64,000 nt of DNA, taken from CAXQZU01 sp964228555. GTDB taxonomy: Bacteria; Planctomycetota; PLA2; JAEUHO01. The DNA is taken from positions 1 to 64,000 of the forward strand of contig CAXQZU010000059.1 in assembly GCA_964228555.1 (NCBI GenBank), written 5' to 3'. The translations under genes were made by a program, and so were the position numbers. Shown here piece by piece: positions 1 through 7,885 of this stretch (its first letter is position 1; every line of letters starts with the position of its first letter). The notes below the pieces were generated by a model that was given only the letters and a program-made list of their open reading frames with translations, searched no databases and had not been told where the DNA came from.

Positions 1-38
1 GGCGATGGTCGTAGATCCGAAGACGGCGTCGGGCGCTC

Positions 39-59
39 ATTCCGCCATGGTGGCGGAAT
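39..59. repeat. inverted repeat upstream of first gene
   Basis: Two 9-base arms (ATTCCGCCA and TGGCGGAAT) pair perfectly around a 3-base centre. The element lies in the 179 bases before the first gene, which otherwise hold nothing I recognise. There is no T-run on either side, so it could be an operator for the gene starting at 180 or a terminator of a gene outside the window. Confidence 0.5.
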
Positions 60-179
60 CATCGGCCCCGTGCCAGGGGGTGGAGGGTGGCCCTTGTCGA
101 GATCTCGTACATGGAGTCCAGAATGTTCTGGCAGGCAGCACAGCTGGCTCCAAGGGACGTCAAGCGAAGGGGCGCAAGG

Positions 180-1943
180 ATGACCTCTCACGATTCGCGC
201 GGTCATTGGCGGGTTGCTATCGTGGGAGGGCTACTCGTCGGACTTGTCGTAGTTGCGCTCGTCGCACGGCACGATTCTGGAGACGCGATCGCGCCACCTC
301 CGCGGGACACGAGCGACTTGCCGGCTGAGGGACATGTTGGCCCCATACTCACGGGCCGTGAGACTCCCGTCCAGGACCGGTCCCCGCCTCCCGCGGCACA
401 GCCAACGGAGCTAACTGGGGCAGTTGTCTCTCGGGAGACATTCTCTCCCATCCCAGGCGCACTCTTGTACGCTCTGAACGCAACAGCATCCGATCGCGTT
501 TCGGACGGGCCGTTCGTGGTCACGAGTGGCGACGGGCGATTCTCTCTGCCGCTTCCGGTGGCCGCCGACGGGCGATTGAGAGTTCACGTGCGAGCCGAGG
601 GCTTCGTGCCCGAAGTCGTACTGCTGAAACTCTCGGCCTCGACTAAGCCCACCCAGATTGAACTCGGCAGGGGACTCTCCATCGGCGGGCACGTCCGAGA
701 CGCCGCTGGGCGACCGCTGGCTGGAGTCAAGGTCCACGCGCTAGGGGTCGGAGCTGAGGGGAAAGCTCGACTTCCCGGCCACTTCCGAATCGACACGGAC
801 TCGCCTCCGAACCTGTCCGTTGCCAGTACGAACGATGCGGGAGAGTTTCTCCTTGGCGGACTCACGCAAGGACGTATCAGACTGCGCGCCTCTCGGCGTG
901 GATGGAGGATGGCTGCGCTCGCGAGCCCGCCCGCACGCTCCGCTCGAGACGAACCGATGCCCCTGGGGAGACCGACGACGCCCATCGTCGAGGTCGGCAC
1001 ACAGAATGTCGATCTGCGCATGGTGCCCGTTTGGGCGCTTAACTACGTTGCGGTTGATGCTGCGACCGGAGAGCCTCTGAAGTACTACATGGTGCGGTAC
1101 TCACCGACTTCTGACAAGAAGCCGCGCTGGGCGCTCTCCGATGGCGAGGATGAGGATTGGTTCTCCGGATCGGACCCGCACTTTCGCGCGAAGCGAGCGT
1201 ACTTTGTGCGCGATGACCAAGCACAGGTGCCAATGGAGACACTCTCGGTCCGCGTGGACGCTCCGGGTTACGAGCGTGCGGAGGTAGTCCTGACCCCACG
1301 CCATCCGGACGATTCCGAGTATCTCGTGCCGGAACAAGTGAGACTTCAGGCGCAGTCTGAGTCTGGGGTTCTTCGAGTTAGATTCCTGTTCAACGATGAG
1401 ATTGTCCGTGAGCCAGTCGTGGTGCAAGTCGTGGAGCATGGGCGGCGAGTCTGGGTGGATGCGACACTCGTAGACCAGCATCCCGACGGTGGCCACCTGC
1501 TAACTCTGCCCGCAGGTCAGTATCGCCTCGCCCTGCAAGGTGTGCCGTCGTTCCGAACACTAGACGCGGTGCCAATCGACGTGACAGTTCGTGCGGGCGA
1601 AGTCACAGAGGTTTCGAGTCCGCTCGCGGCCGGTCTCGTTGTCCTAAGGGTGTCCGGTGGCGACGGCCGGCCTCTGGATGGTGCCGTGGTTCGCGTGACG
1701 TACAATGACGCGTTTGCACGATCATGGCTGGTCCAGAAGCCCGATGGCGCCTGGTTGACCGACGCCACACTCGGAATGACCTTCGGCGCACAAGCGCCGG
1801 GTGTCTTTCGGATGTTTCTCAGACCCGGTTCGTACAAGGTCCAGATTGCATCCTGGGGCTATCAGGATGTCGCTGTCGAGAACATGGTCGTCGAAGCGAA
1901 CCGGCAGACGACGCTTCCAGTCACGCTCGCTCGGGAGGAGTGA
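180..1943 (+). CDS. membrane-anchored protein with carboxypeptidase-regulatory-like modules
   Basis: A 587-aa protein starting at ATG 180, chosen because an AAGGGG stretch lies just upstream and the N-terminal membrane segment (about residues 10-28) then follows directly; an in-frame ATG at 87 would add 31 unlikely residues. The rest is extracytoplasmic and contains at least three beta-sandwich modules of the carboxypeptidase-D regulatory type: each has a G(x)VxD/SxxGxPLxGAxV-like opening and a later T(N/S)DxGxFxL turn, near residues 80-150, 190-260 and 510-580. Such modules usually mediate binding or adhesion. No catalytic motif is seen. The next gene follows almost without a gap, so the two are probably co-transcribed. 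Base composition is clearly lower in GC than the rest of the window. Function unknown. Confidence 0.75.
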   Translation: MTSHDSRGHWRVAIVGGLLVGLVVVALVARHDSGDAIAPPPRDTSDLPAEGHVGPILTGRETPVQDRSPPPAAQPTELTGAVVSRETFSPIPGALLYALNATASDRVSDGPFVVTSGDGRFSLPLPVAADGRLRVHVRAEGFVPEVVLLKLSASTKPTQIELGRGLSIGGHVRDAAGRPLAGVKVHALGVGAEGKARLPGHFRIDTDSPPNLSVASTNDAGEFLLGGLTQGRIRLRASRRGWRMAALASPPARSARDEPMPLGRPTTPIVEVGTQNVDLRMVPVWALNYVAVDAATGEPLKYYMVRYSPTSDKKPRWALSDGEDEDWFSGSDPHFRAKRAYFVRDDQAQVPMETLSVRVDAPGYERAEVVLTPRHPDDSEYLVPEQVRLQAQSESGVLRVRFLFNDEIVREPVVVQVVEHGRRVWVDATLVDQHPDGGHLLTLPAGQYRLALQGVPSFRTLDAVPIDVTVRAGEVTEVSSPLAAGLVVLRVSGGDGRPLDGAVVRVTYNDAFARSWLVQKPDGAWLTDATLGMTFGAQAPGVFRMFLRPGSYKVQIASWGYQDVAVENMVVEANRQTTLPVTLAREE

Positions 1944-1945
1944 GC

Positions 1946-2413
1946 GTGCCTCGGGATGCGCGATCGAACCGTGCCTTGATTGCCGGAAGGCTCGCCGTCG
2001 CGCTGGTGCTTGGGGCTACCGGTCTCATGAAGTTGCTCTGGCCGGACACTGCTCCTGACGCCGATGGGTCGGCCACGGCGGTTGTAGTTGGCGTTGTGTC
2101 ACGCTTGAGCCCAGCGATCGGGCCGCTCGAGATCGTGCTGGCTGTAGTGTTGATCTGGGCCTCCCAAAAGTGGCAGCAACGAGTTGCCCTCGGCGCTTGC
2201 CTGATGTTGGCCGGTGGCGTCTGCTTGCTGCTCTGGATTCGCTACCTCGGAGGCCCGGCTACCCGGTGCGGGTGTTTCGGACGTGTAATCCAGCTGGATC
2301 TTGGGTGTCACCTGCTTCTGAACGGCGCACTTCTCGCGTTGCTTGCCCCCATCGCGGCTCCGAGATCGGGGGTAGCAGTGCCGCCTGAGGCTTCAGGCGG
2401 CCGATCGGTGTGA
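1946..2413 (+). CDS. MauE/DoxX-like integral membrane protein
   Basis: A 155-aa protein with about four hydrophobic helices. It carries the Cys-Gly-Cys-Phe-Gly motif near residues 112-116, which is characteristic of MauE-type membrane proteins that handle thiol redox or disulfide transfer in other bacteria. GTG 1946 is chosen because GGAGG at 1934-1938 sits at good spacing; an alternative GTG at 1940 would overlap the previous stop as GTGA but lies too close to the site. The context (same low-GC segment, directly behind the exported modular protein) suggests a joint operon. The last codons overlap a perfect hairpin (2380-2401). MauE membership is inferred from the motif and topology; the substrate is unknown. 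Confidence 0.65.
   Translation: MPRDARSNRALIAGRLAVALVLGATGLMKLLWPDTAPDADGSATAVVVGVVSRLSPAIGPLEIVLAVVLIWASQKWQQRVALGACLMLAGGVCLLLWIRYLGGPATRCGCFGRVIQLDLGCHLLLNGALLALLAPIAAPRSGVAVPPEASGGRSV
2380..2401. terminator. hairpin inside the 3' end of the MauE-like gene
   Basis: A perfect 9-bp stem (GCCGCCTGA / TCAGGCGGC) with a 4-base loop GGCT. It lies 10 bases before the stop of the + strand gene and within the last codons of the small convergent ORF at 2393-2581. There is no T-run. It probably serves as a terminator for one or both of the converging genes. Confidence 0.45.
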
Positions 2414-2581
2414 GGTGAGAGCCGGCCTGGGGCCTGACGCCTCGGGGTCCGCTCTGCCCTTCCGCGAGGGTGCGCCTGCAGATGCGAATGCGGTAGCAGC
2501 CCAGTCCTCGATCCGCCGGATCCGACGATCGGGGTCGCCGGACTCGACCGGGGCGAACCGGGGGCCACGGTCGTAGCTCAT
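2393..2581 (-). CDS. hypothetical 62-aa protein, uncertain
   Basis: A short ORF whose ATG (2581) overlaps the TGA of the upstream lipoprotein gene as ATGA, with AAGG a few bases before it. That arrangement suggests translational coupling. The product is basic, with an Arg-rich middle and an Asp-Trp-Ala-Ala segment, and no recognised domain. Its end overlaps the convergent MauE-like gene by about 20 bases. The overlap geometry is the only real support; it may be a chance reading frame. Confidence 0.35.
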   Translation of the reverse strand: MSYDRGPRFAPVESGDPDRRIRRIEDWAATAFASAGAPSRKGRADPEASGPRPALTSHRSAA

Positions 2582-3336
2582 GCCACCTTGAGCACACCGG
2601 CCGAGCGCAGCGCGGCCTCCAGGGCGTCCACGCGCGCGGGGGCGTCCGCGAGTCGGGCCTCGGGTTCCAGGCGCCCGGCGGTGCCCACGAACGGTGCGTC
2701 GTCCTGGTGGGCGACGATGTCGCGGCTGTCGCGCTTGGCCTCCTCGAGGGCTGCCTTCGCCTCGCGCTTGCGCTTCTCGTTCAGGACGACGAGGAGCCCC
2801 GTGCTCAGGGCCCACGAGATTAGGCCCCAGGGGGATGTGTCCTTCGGGCCCTCGACGTCGAGTCCGGTGCCCGCTGCGTCGCGCCAGGCTTGCTCGGCCT
2901 TGGCGAGGCGGTCGTTGGCCGTGGCAACGCGGGCAGCGAAGTCGTCGGTCCAGGCGCGGGCCCGGTCGGCCCGCTCCCGCGCCTGGGTCGCCTCGGCAGC
3001 CGCTTCGGTCGCCCTGCGACGGGCGCGGTCGAGGTCCTCCTGCGTGGCCTCGCCCGCGGCGGCGCGGCGCTCGAGGTCGGCGACGGACGCAGACGCGGCG
3101 ACGCGTGCGACCTCCGCTTCCGCGGCGAGACGCGTGGCTTCCTTGGCTCGCTCCTCGGCGGCCGCCACGGCGGTCCTTGCCTCCTCCACCTGCCGGGCCA
3201 CGGCGGGGTCGGGCGGCGGGACAGCGGGCTTCACCCCGACGCCCAGCTCGACCCCTTGGCAGGCGGCGATCCCCGCCAGGAGGACCGCGGCCACCCCGGC
3301 GTACCGGGAGCCCAGGACGGCGTGGAGGGCGTTCAC
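2578..3336 (-). CDS. coiled-coil lipoprotein with C-terminal membrane segment
   Basis: A 252-aa protein from GTG 3336. Residues 13-26 form a short lipoprotein signal ending in Ile-Ala-Ala-Cys (Cys26). Residues 45-150 are rich in Ala, Glu and Arg with heptad-like spacing and predict a long coiled coil. A single hydrophobic helix follows at about residues 172-187, beginning Trp-Gly-Leu-Ile and followed by a Lys/Arg-rich stretch. The layout (lipid anchor, coiled coil, second membrane helix) resembles phage-type or envelope-spanning small proteins, but no family is recognised. The frame stays open upstream to an ATG at 3561; I prefer 3336 because of the signal sequence. It borders the low-GC segment. 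Confidence 0.6.
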   Translation of the reverse strand: MNALHAVLGSRYAGVAAVLLAGIAACQGVELGVGVKPAVPPPDPAVARQVEEARTAVAAAEERAKEATRLAAEAEVARVAASASVADLERRAAAGEATQEDLDRARRRATEAAAEATQARERADRARAWTDDFAARVATANDRLAKAEQAWRDAAGTGLDVEGPKDTSPWGLISWALSTGLLVVLNEKRKREAKAALEEAKRDSRDIVAHQDDAPFVGTAGRLEPEARLADAPARVDALEAALRSAGVLKVA

Positions 3337-3544
3337 GGGTGTCCCGCGTCGCCCAGGGCGGGCGCCAAGGGGGCGGCGGGCACGTCCTCGGGGCGGCACA
3401 CCCCGCCCGGACACGGCCCGTCCTGCGCGCCCGGGGCCGGGTCGGTGGGCGCTGCCGCGTGGGCGTGCCACGCCAGCCCGGGGCCACGGCTCGCAGGCGA
3501 CGTCGGCGATGGCGCTCGTGCTGACGCGGGGCGGGCTGTTTTTG

Positions 3545-3573
3545 TTGAGAACGATTCTCATAGTCGCTACACT
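3545..3573 (+). promoter_or_regulatory. sigma-70-like promoter of the TonB-dependent receptor
   Basis: TTGAGA (3545-3550) and TACACT (3568-3573) are separated by 17 bases. Only six bases lie between the -10 box and ATG 3580, so transcription is predicted to begin at or next to the start codon. The Fur box overlaps the -35 and spacer. Confidence 0.65.
3546..3560. promoter_or_regulatory. Fur box (7-1-7 palindrome)
   Basis: TGAGAAC-G-ATTCTCA matches the 7-1-7 Fur operator in 13 of its 14 paired positions. It covers the spacer of the promoter of the FecA-like receptor, so iron-loaded Fur would block RNA polymerase. The A/T-rich island stands out strongly in this GC-rich region. Confidence 0.8.
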
Positions 3574-3579
3574 CGGGGC

Positions 3580-5877
3580 ATGCCCTGCGCCTGCCCGACC
3601 CCGAGCCGCCTCGCCCTGGCACCGCTGCGGGCCGGCCTGCTGCTGGGCTGGGTGCTGGCCGGCTGGGGCACGGCGCATGCCGAGCCCCCGGCGGGCGGCG
3701 GGCCCGCGCAGGCACCGGCGGCTGCCGACGTCGCGGCGGAGGAGCCGCCGCTGCTGCCCAGCGAGCGCGCGCCGGGCGTGCCGCTCGCCGGCAGCACCTC
3801 GGGGGCGCTGCGCCTGCTGGGCCCCGACCCTGCCGCAGCGCTGGCGCGCATCCCCGGCTCGGGCTCGAGCGTGACGCCGGCCGAGCTGCGCAAGCAGCGC
3901 GAGGTGACCAGCCTGCAGGACGCGGTGCAGTCGCTGCCGGGCGTGGTGACGCGCACCGAGGTCGCCTCGGGCCTGCTGCCCAGCATCGGCATCCGCGGCC
4001 TCAACCCGGACCGCTGCGAGAAGCTGCTGCTGCTGGAAGACGGCGTGCCCGCGGGGCTGGCCCCCTACGCCGAGAACGCCGTCTACTACGTGCCGCCCTT
4101 CGAGCGCATGGCACGGCTGGAGCTGCTCAAGGGCAGCGGCAGCCTGCTGCACGGCCCCCACACGGTGGGCGGCGTGCTCAACCTGCTCACGCCCGACATC
4201 CCCGCGGGGCGCGAGGCCCACCTGCGCACGCTGCTGGGCACGCACGGCTACGCCATGGGCTACGTGCAGGCGGGCGCCACGCACGGCACGCTGGGCTGGC
4301 TGGTGACGGCGCTGGCCAAGCGCGGCGACGGCTGGCGCGAGCACGCGTCCTTCGAGGCGCAGGACCTGCTGGGCAAGCTGCGCTGGACGCCCAGCGCCTG
4401 CACCGAGCTCACGCTCAAGCTGGGTGCGTACTGGCAGGAGAGCCAGGACACCTACCTCGGCCTCACGCCCGGCCTGTTCGCGGCCGACCCGTGGCAGAAC
4501 CCCGTGGAGGACGACCGCCTCGAGGTGGAGCGCCAGGCCGGCCAGCTCACGCTGCGCCAGCAGCTGGGCGCGGGCTGGCAGCTGCTGGCCAACGCCTACG
4601 CGGCCTCGGCCCGGCGGGACTGGAACCGGCAGGACTACGCCCGCAACACCGGCTTCGCCCCCGCGCCGGCCGACACGCTGCGCACCGTGGGCGACCCCGG
4701 CGTGGACGGCGGCGCGATCTACCTGCGCGCCTCCTACGGCAGCCGCGACCGCGACTTCCGCTTCTGGGGCGTGGAGCCGCGCCTGGTCGGCACGCACGCC
4801 CTGCTGGGGCGCCCGGCCGAGGCCCACGTGGGCCTGCGCTTCCACGCCGAGCAGATGACCGACGCGCGCAACAACCGCGCCACCGCGGGCGCCACCCCCG
4901 TGACGCGCTCGCGCGACGAGCGCAGCGTCGATGCGTGGGCCTTCTTCGCGCAGGAGCGCGTGGAGGCCAGCACCCGGCTCACGCTCAGCGCCGGCCTGCG
5001 CGTGGAGGCCTACCGCGAGCGGCGCCACGTCACCGTGGCCTCGGGAGCGCCCGTGGACGTGCGCGGCGAGACCGACCACGTGGAGTGGATCCCGGGCGCC
5101 GGCGCCACGTGGCTGCTGGCCCCCGGCCACACGCTCTTCGCCGGCGTGCACCGCGGCTTCTCGCCGCCGCGCACCGCGCAGGCCATCGCCAGCGACGGCA
5201 CCGACCTCGAGCTGGAGCCCGAGCGCAGCTGGGAGTGGGAGCTGGGCGTGCGCGGCAAGGGGCCCTGCGGGCCCTGCCCGTGGCTGGGCTACGAGCTCAC
5301 GGCCTTCCTGTACGACTTCAGCAACCAGGTGGTGCCGGCCAACCAGTCGGGCGGCGCGGGCACGGCCGACACCAACGCCGGCGCCACGCGCCACGCGGGC
5401 GTGGAGGGCGCGGCGCAGGTCGACCTCGTGGCGCTGCTCTCCGGGCGCTGCAGCCCCTGCCGCACGGGCTGGTTCCTCGACCTGGGCTGGACCTTCGTGG
5501 ACAGCGAGAACACCACCGCGGGCGGCACCTACGAGGGGCTCGAGCTGCCCTACGCGCCGCGCCACGTGGGCTGGGCCGGCCTGCGCGTGGAGACGCCCGG
5601 CGGCGTGGGCGCCGGGCTCGTGGCGCGCTACGTGGGCGCGCAGTGGAGCGACCAGGCCAACACCGTGCAGCCCAACGCGGCGGGCACGGTGGGCCGCATC
5701 GAGAGCCACGTGACGCTGGACGCGATGCTGCGCTGGCGGGTGCCGCTGAGCCGCGTGAGCGCCACGCTGGCCGTGAACAACCTGCTGGACGAGACCTACG
5801 TGGCCAGCCGTGCGCCCGAGGGCACCTTCCCCGGCGCGCCGCGGCACGGCTACGTGGGCGTGGAGGTGGACCTGTGA
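3580..5877 (+). CDS. FecA-like TonB-dependent outer-membrane receptor
   Basis: A 765-aa protein with a signal peptide ending Ala-His-Ala (about residue 34). The plug domain (about 95-215) shows the hallmarks of FecA-type siderophore receptors: Ile-Arg-Gly-Leu-Asn-Pro, Leu-Leu-Glu-Asp-Gly-Val-Pro, and Lys-Gly-Ser-Gly-Ser-Leu-Leu-His-Gly-Pro. The remainder is a beta-barrel ending Val-Glu-Val-Asp-Leu; the last residue is Leu, not the usual aromatic. It would import ferric siderophore or ferric citrate across the outer membrane using TonB energy. ATG 3580 has no Shine-Dalgarno but sits six bases behind a -10 box under a Fur operator, indicating iron-repressed leaderless expression. The next gene, a TonB-like transducer, overlaps as GTGA. 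The substrate cannot be told from sequence. Confidence 0.9.
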   Translation: MPCACPTPSRLALAPLRAGLLLGWVLAGWGTAHAEPPAGGGPAQAPAAADVAAEEPPLLPSERAPGVPLAGSTSGALRLLGPDPAAALARIPGSGSSVTPAELRKQREVTSLQDAVQSLPGVVTRTEVASGLLPSIGIRGLNPDRCEKLLLLEDGVPAGLAPYAENAVYYVPPFERMARLELLKGSGSLLHGPHTVGGVLNLLTPDIPAGREAHLRTLLGTHGYAMGYVQAGATHGTLGWLVTALAKRGDGWREHASFEAQDLLGKLRWTPSACTELTLKLGAYWQESQDTYLGLTPGLFAADPWQNPVEDDRLEVERQAGQLTLRQQLGAGWQLLANAYAASARRDWNRQDYARNTGFAPAPADTLRTVGDPGVDGGAIYLRASYGSRDRDFRFWGVEPRLVGTHALLGRPAEAHVGLRFHAEQMTDARNNRATAGATPVTRSRDERSVDAWAFFAQERVEASTRLTLSAGLRVEAYRERRHVTVASGAPVDVRGETDHVEWIPGAGATWLLAPGHTLFAGVHRGFSPPRTAQAIASDGTDLELEPERSWEWELGVRGKGPCGPCPWLGYELTAFLYDFSNQVVPANQSGGAGTADTNAGATRHAGVEGAAQVDLVALLSGRCSPCRTGWFLDLGWTFVDSENTTAGGTYEGLELPYAPRHVGWAGLRVETPGGVGAGLVARYVGAQWSDQANTVQPNAAGTVGRIESHVTLDAMLRWRVPLSRVSATLAVNNLLDETYVASRAPEGTFPGAPRHGYVGVEVDL

Positions 5878-6692
5878 GCACGCTGGCCAGCTCGCTGCCC
5901 GGCCTGTCGCCCGACGCGGTGCCCGCCACGCGGGCAGGCGCGCCGCGGGCGCAGGCAGTCCCGCTGCGGCGTGCGAGCGTGCCCGCGCGCACCCGGCGCG
6001 GCGGGCGGGGCCGCAGCACGCTGGCCGCCTCGCTGGCCCTGCACCTGCTGGTGGGCGGCGGCCTGTGGACGCTGGGCACCCCCACGCGTGCCACCCCCGC
6101 CCCGCGCGCGCCGCAGGCGGCCTTCGTGCTGCCCGAGGCGCGCGAGCACGCGGCCGAGCCGGCCACGCCGCACGAGGAGCTGGCCGTGCACGAGCTGGCG
6201 CCGGTGCCCGCGGCCGCGCAGGGCCCCGAGGCCGAGCTGTGCGAGGTCGTGCCGGCGCCGGACAACCTGCCCAGCGAGCCCGCCCTCCCGCACCGCGAGG
6301 TGGACGCGCCCCTGCCGTCGCTCTCGGCCGTGCGCCGCGTGCGCGCGCCGGCGCCGTCCCCCGCGACGGCCGTGGCCGCACCCCGTGCCGCGCCCGCGCC
6401 CACCGCCGTGCCCACCGCCACGACCGCCCCCGCCGGCCGCCCGATGGCCGCCGCACGCGCGCCGGACCTGCCGCTGGACGACGCGCTGGCGCGCCTGCCG
6501 CGCGGGCTGGTGGTGCAGCTGCTGCTCACGGTCGAGGCCGACGGCCGCGTGAGCCGCGTGCAGGTGGAGGTGCCCAGCAGCAGCCCGCACTTCGACCTGG
6601 CGGCCGAGGCCTGGGTCGCTGCCCAGTGGCGCTTCGCGCCCTCGGGCCAGCGCTTCCGCACGCGCGTGCCCTTCCGCCTCGCTGCGGGCTAG
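5874..6692 (+). CDS. TonB-family energy transducer
   Basis: A 272-aa protein from GTG 5874, overlapping the receptor stop (GTGA) with GGAGGT 6-7 bases upstream. An Arg-rich N-terminus precedes one membrane helix (about 44-62), then a long Pro/Ala-rich linker (about 65-195) for crossing the periplasm. The C-terminal domain (about 200-272) has the TonB fold pattern: a (V/L)xVxxDGRVxxVxVxxSS strand-turn-strand, an Ala-Trp helix and a final Arg-Val-Pro-Phe-Arg-Leu strand. It probably energises the receptor encoded just before it. No exbB or exbD is present nearby, so proton-motive partners must lie elsewhere. The Ser-Ser-Ser pattern is typical of TonB C-terminal domains. Confidence 0.8.
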   Translation: MSTLASSLPGLSPDAVPATRAGAPRAQAVPLRRASVPARTRRGGRGRSTLAASLALHLLVGGGLWTLGTPTRATPAPRAPQAAFVLPEAREHAAEPATPHEELAVHELAPVPAAAQGPEAELCEVVPAPDNLPSEPALPHREVDAPLPSLSAVRRVRAPAPSPATAVAAPRAAPAPTAVPTATTAPAGRPMAAARAPDLPLDDALARLPRGLVVQLLLTVEADGRVSRVQVEVPSSSPHFDLAAEAWVAAQWRFAPSGQRFRTRVPFRLAAG

Positions 6693-6694
6693 TC

Positions 6695-6714
6695 GCGCGG
6701 GCCGGCCCCCGCGC
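6695..6714. terminator. GC hairpin between convergent genes
   Basis: GCGCGGG and CCCGCGC form a perfect 7-bp stem with a 6-base loop in the 30-base gap between the TonB-like gene and the convergent Cache lipoprotein gene. There is no T-run, but the position suits a bidirectional terminator. Confidence 0.45.
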
Positions 6715-6722
6715 AGGCGGGC

Positions 6723-7748
6723 TCAGTGGGCGACCTTGAAGCCCACGTAGTACACGCCGACCACCTTGCCCTGCGCGTCCACGATCGGCTCGTAGATCGT
6801 CTCGTAGCGTGCGCCCAGGATGTCGACGTTGCCCGCAAAGGGCCGGCCCTGCCGCACCTCGCCGATCACGGGCCCCTGCGGGTCGAGCTGCGTGCCCACG
6901 GCGCGCTTGCCCTCCTTCATGACGCTGGTGCTCACGCGCACGAAGGCATCGCCCTCGGCCACGAACAGCGTGGCCGTGCAGCCGAACTCGCGCGTGATGG
7001 CATCGACGAGCGTGAAGTCATCATTGATGCGTGCAGACCCGAAGGAGAGCACGCCGCCCGAGGCGCGGGGCGCGCCCAGCCGGGCCGCCTCGGCCTCCAG
7101 CCGCGTGATGGCCTTGCGCAGTCGCGCACCCACCTTGAAGCCCACGTAGTAGGCGCCCACGACCTCGCCTTGCGCGTCCACCGCCGGCTCGTAGATGGTC
7201 TCGAACCACGTGCCGAGGATGTCCACCACGCCGGCGAAGGCCTGGCCCTGCCGCAGCCGGCCGATGACCGGGCCCTGCGGGTCCAGCCGCGTGCCCACCG
7301 CACGCTTGCCGTCCACCATGACGTCCGTGCTCACGCGCACGAAGTCGCTGCCCTGGCGCACGAAGAGCGTGGCGGTGCAGCCGAACTGGCGCGTGATGCC
7401 ATCGACGAGCGTGACGTCGCCGTTGACCTGCGTGGACCCGAAGGAGAGGACGCCGCCCGACGCACTGGGCGCGCCCAGCCGGGCGGCCCCTGCCTCGAGG
7501 GCCACCATGGCCTCCTCCAGGGCGCGGCTCACCGGCGCATGCGCATGCGCAGGCGAGGAAACGGCCGGCGCGGTCGCCGCCGGGCGCGCGGCACGGCGCC
7601 CGGCACAGCCGGCCACGCACAGGCCCAGCGCCACCAGCGCCACGAGGCCGGCTCGCGCCGCGCGCAGCGTGCCCCGCGGGCGGGGCGCAGCGACCGCCTC
7701 GCGGCCCCCGATGCGTGCCATGAGCGAATGGGCGGTGCGGTTGCGCAT
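6723..7748 (-). CDS. lipoprotein with two tandem Cache-type sensor domains
   Basis: A 341-aa protein from ATG 7748, with GGGAG eight bases upstream. A long N-region and hydrophobic stretch end in Val-Ala-Gly-Cys (Cys48), a lipobox. Two near-identical domains follow, about 75-200 and 205-341. Each reads like the periplasmic Cache 3/Cache 2 fusion domain of methyl-accepting chemotaxis proteins: GGVLSFGS, then (T/D)LVD(G/A)ITR(Q/E)FGCTATLF, FVRVST, AVGT(R/Q)LDPQGPVIG, VDILG and YYVGFKV. In chemoreceptors these bind small ligands and pass signals to cytoplasmic HAMP/transmitter domains. Here nothing follows the second domain, so this is a ligand-binding lipoprotein without output. It may pass ligand to, or act with, another membrane partner. 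The duplication looks recent because the copies are so alike. Confidence 0.8.
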   Translation of the reverse strand: MRNRTAHSLMARIGGREAVAAPRPRGTLRAARAGLVALVALGLCVAGCAGRRAARPAATAPAVSSPAHAHAPVSRALEEAMVALEAGAARLGAPSASGGVLSFGSTQVNGDVTLVDGITRQFGCTATLFVRQGSDFVRVSTDVMVDGKRAVGTRLDPQGPVIGRLRQGQAFAGVVDILGTWFETIYEPAVDAQGEVVGAYYVGFKVGARLRKAITRLEAEAARLGAPRASGGVLSFGSARINDDFTLVDAITREFGCTATLFVAEGDAFVRVSTSVMKEGKRAVGTQLDPQGPVIGEVRQGRPFAGNVDILGARYETIYEPIVDAQGKVVGVYYVGFKVAH

Positions 7749-7885
7749 GGGGTGCTCCCGATGGTGCCAGGACAGGACGTTCGAGGCGTACCATCGCCCG
7801 GCGTCCTGTCGCAGGCCCTGCATGGTGCGCCCCCCGCTGCCGCCCGTCCAGAGGCAGGGAGACCCACCGCCCGAGGCCGGCCCGG

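Noticed and set aside
87..179. Earlier ATG starts for the first gene.
   Set aside because: They would put 31 residues before the membrane helix and lack a good ribosome binding site; ATG 180 fits better.
1940..1945. GTG 1940 as start of the MauE-like gene.
   Set aside because: It lies inside the ribosome binding site; GTG 1946 has correct spacing.
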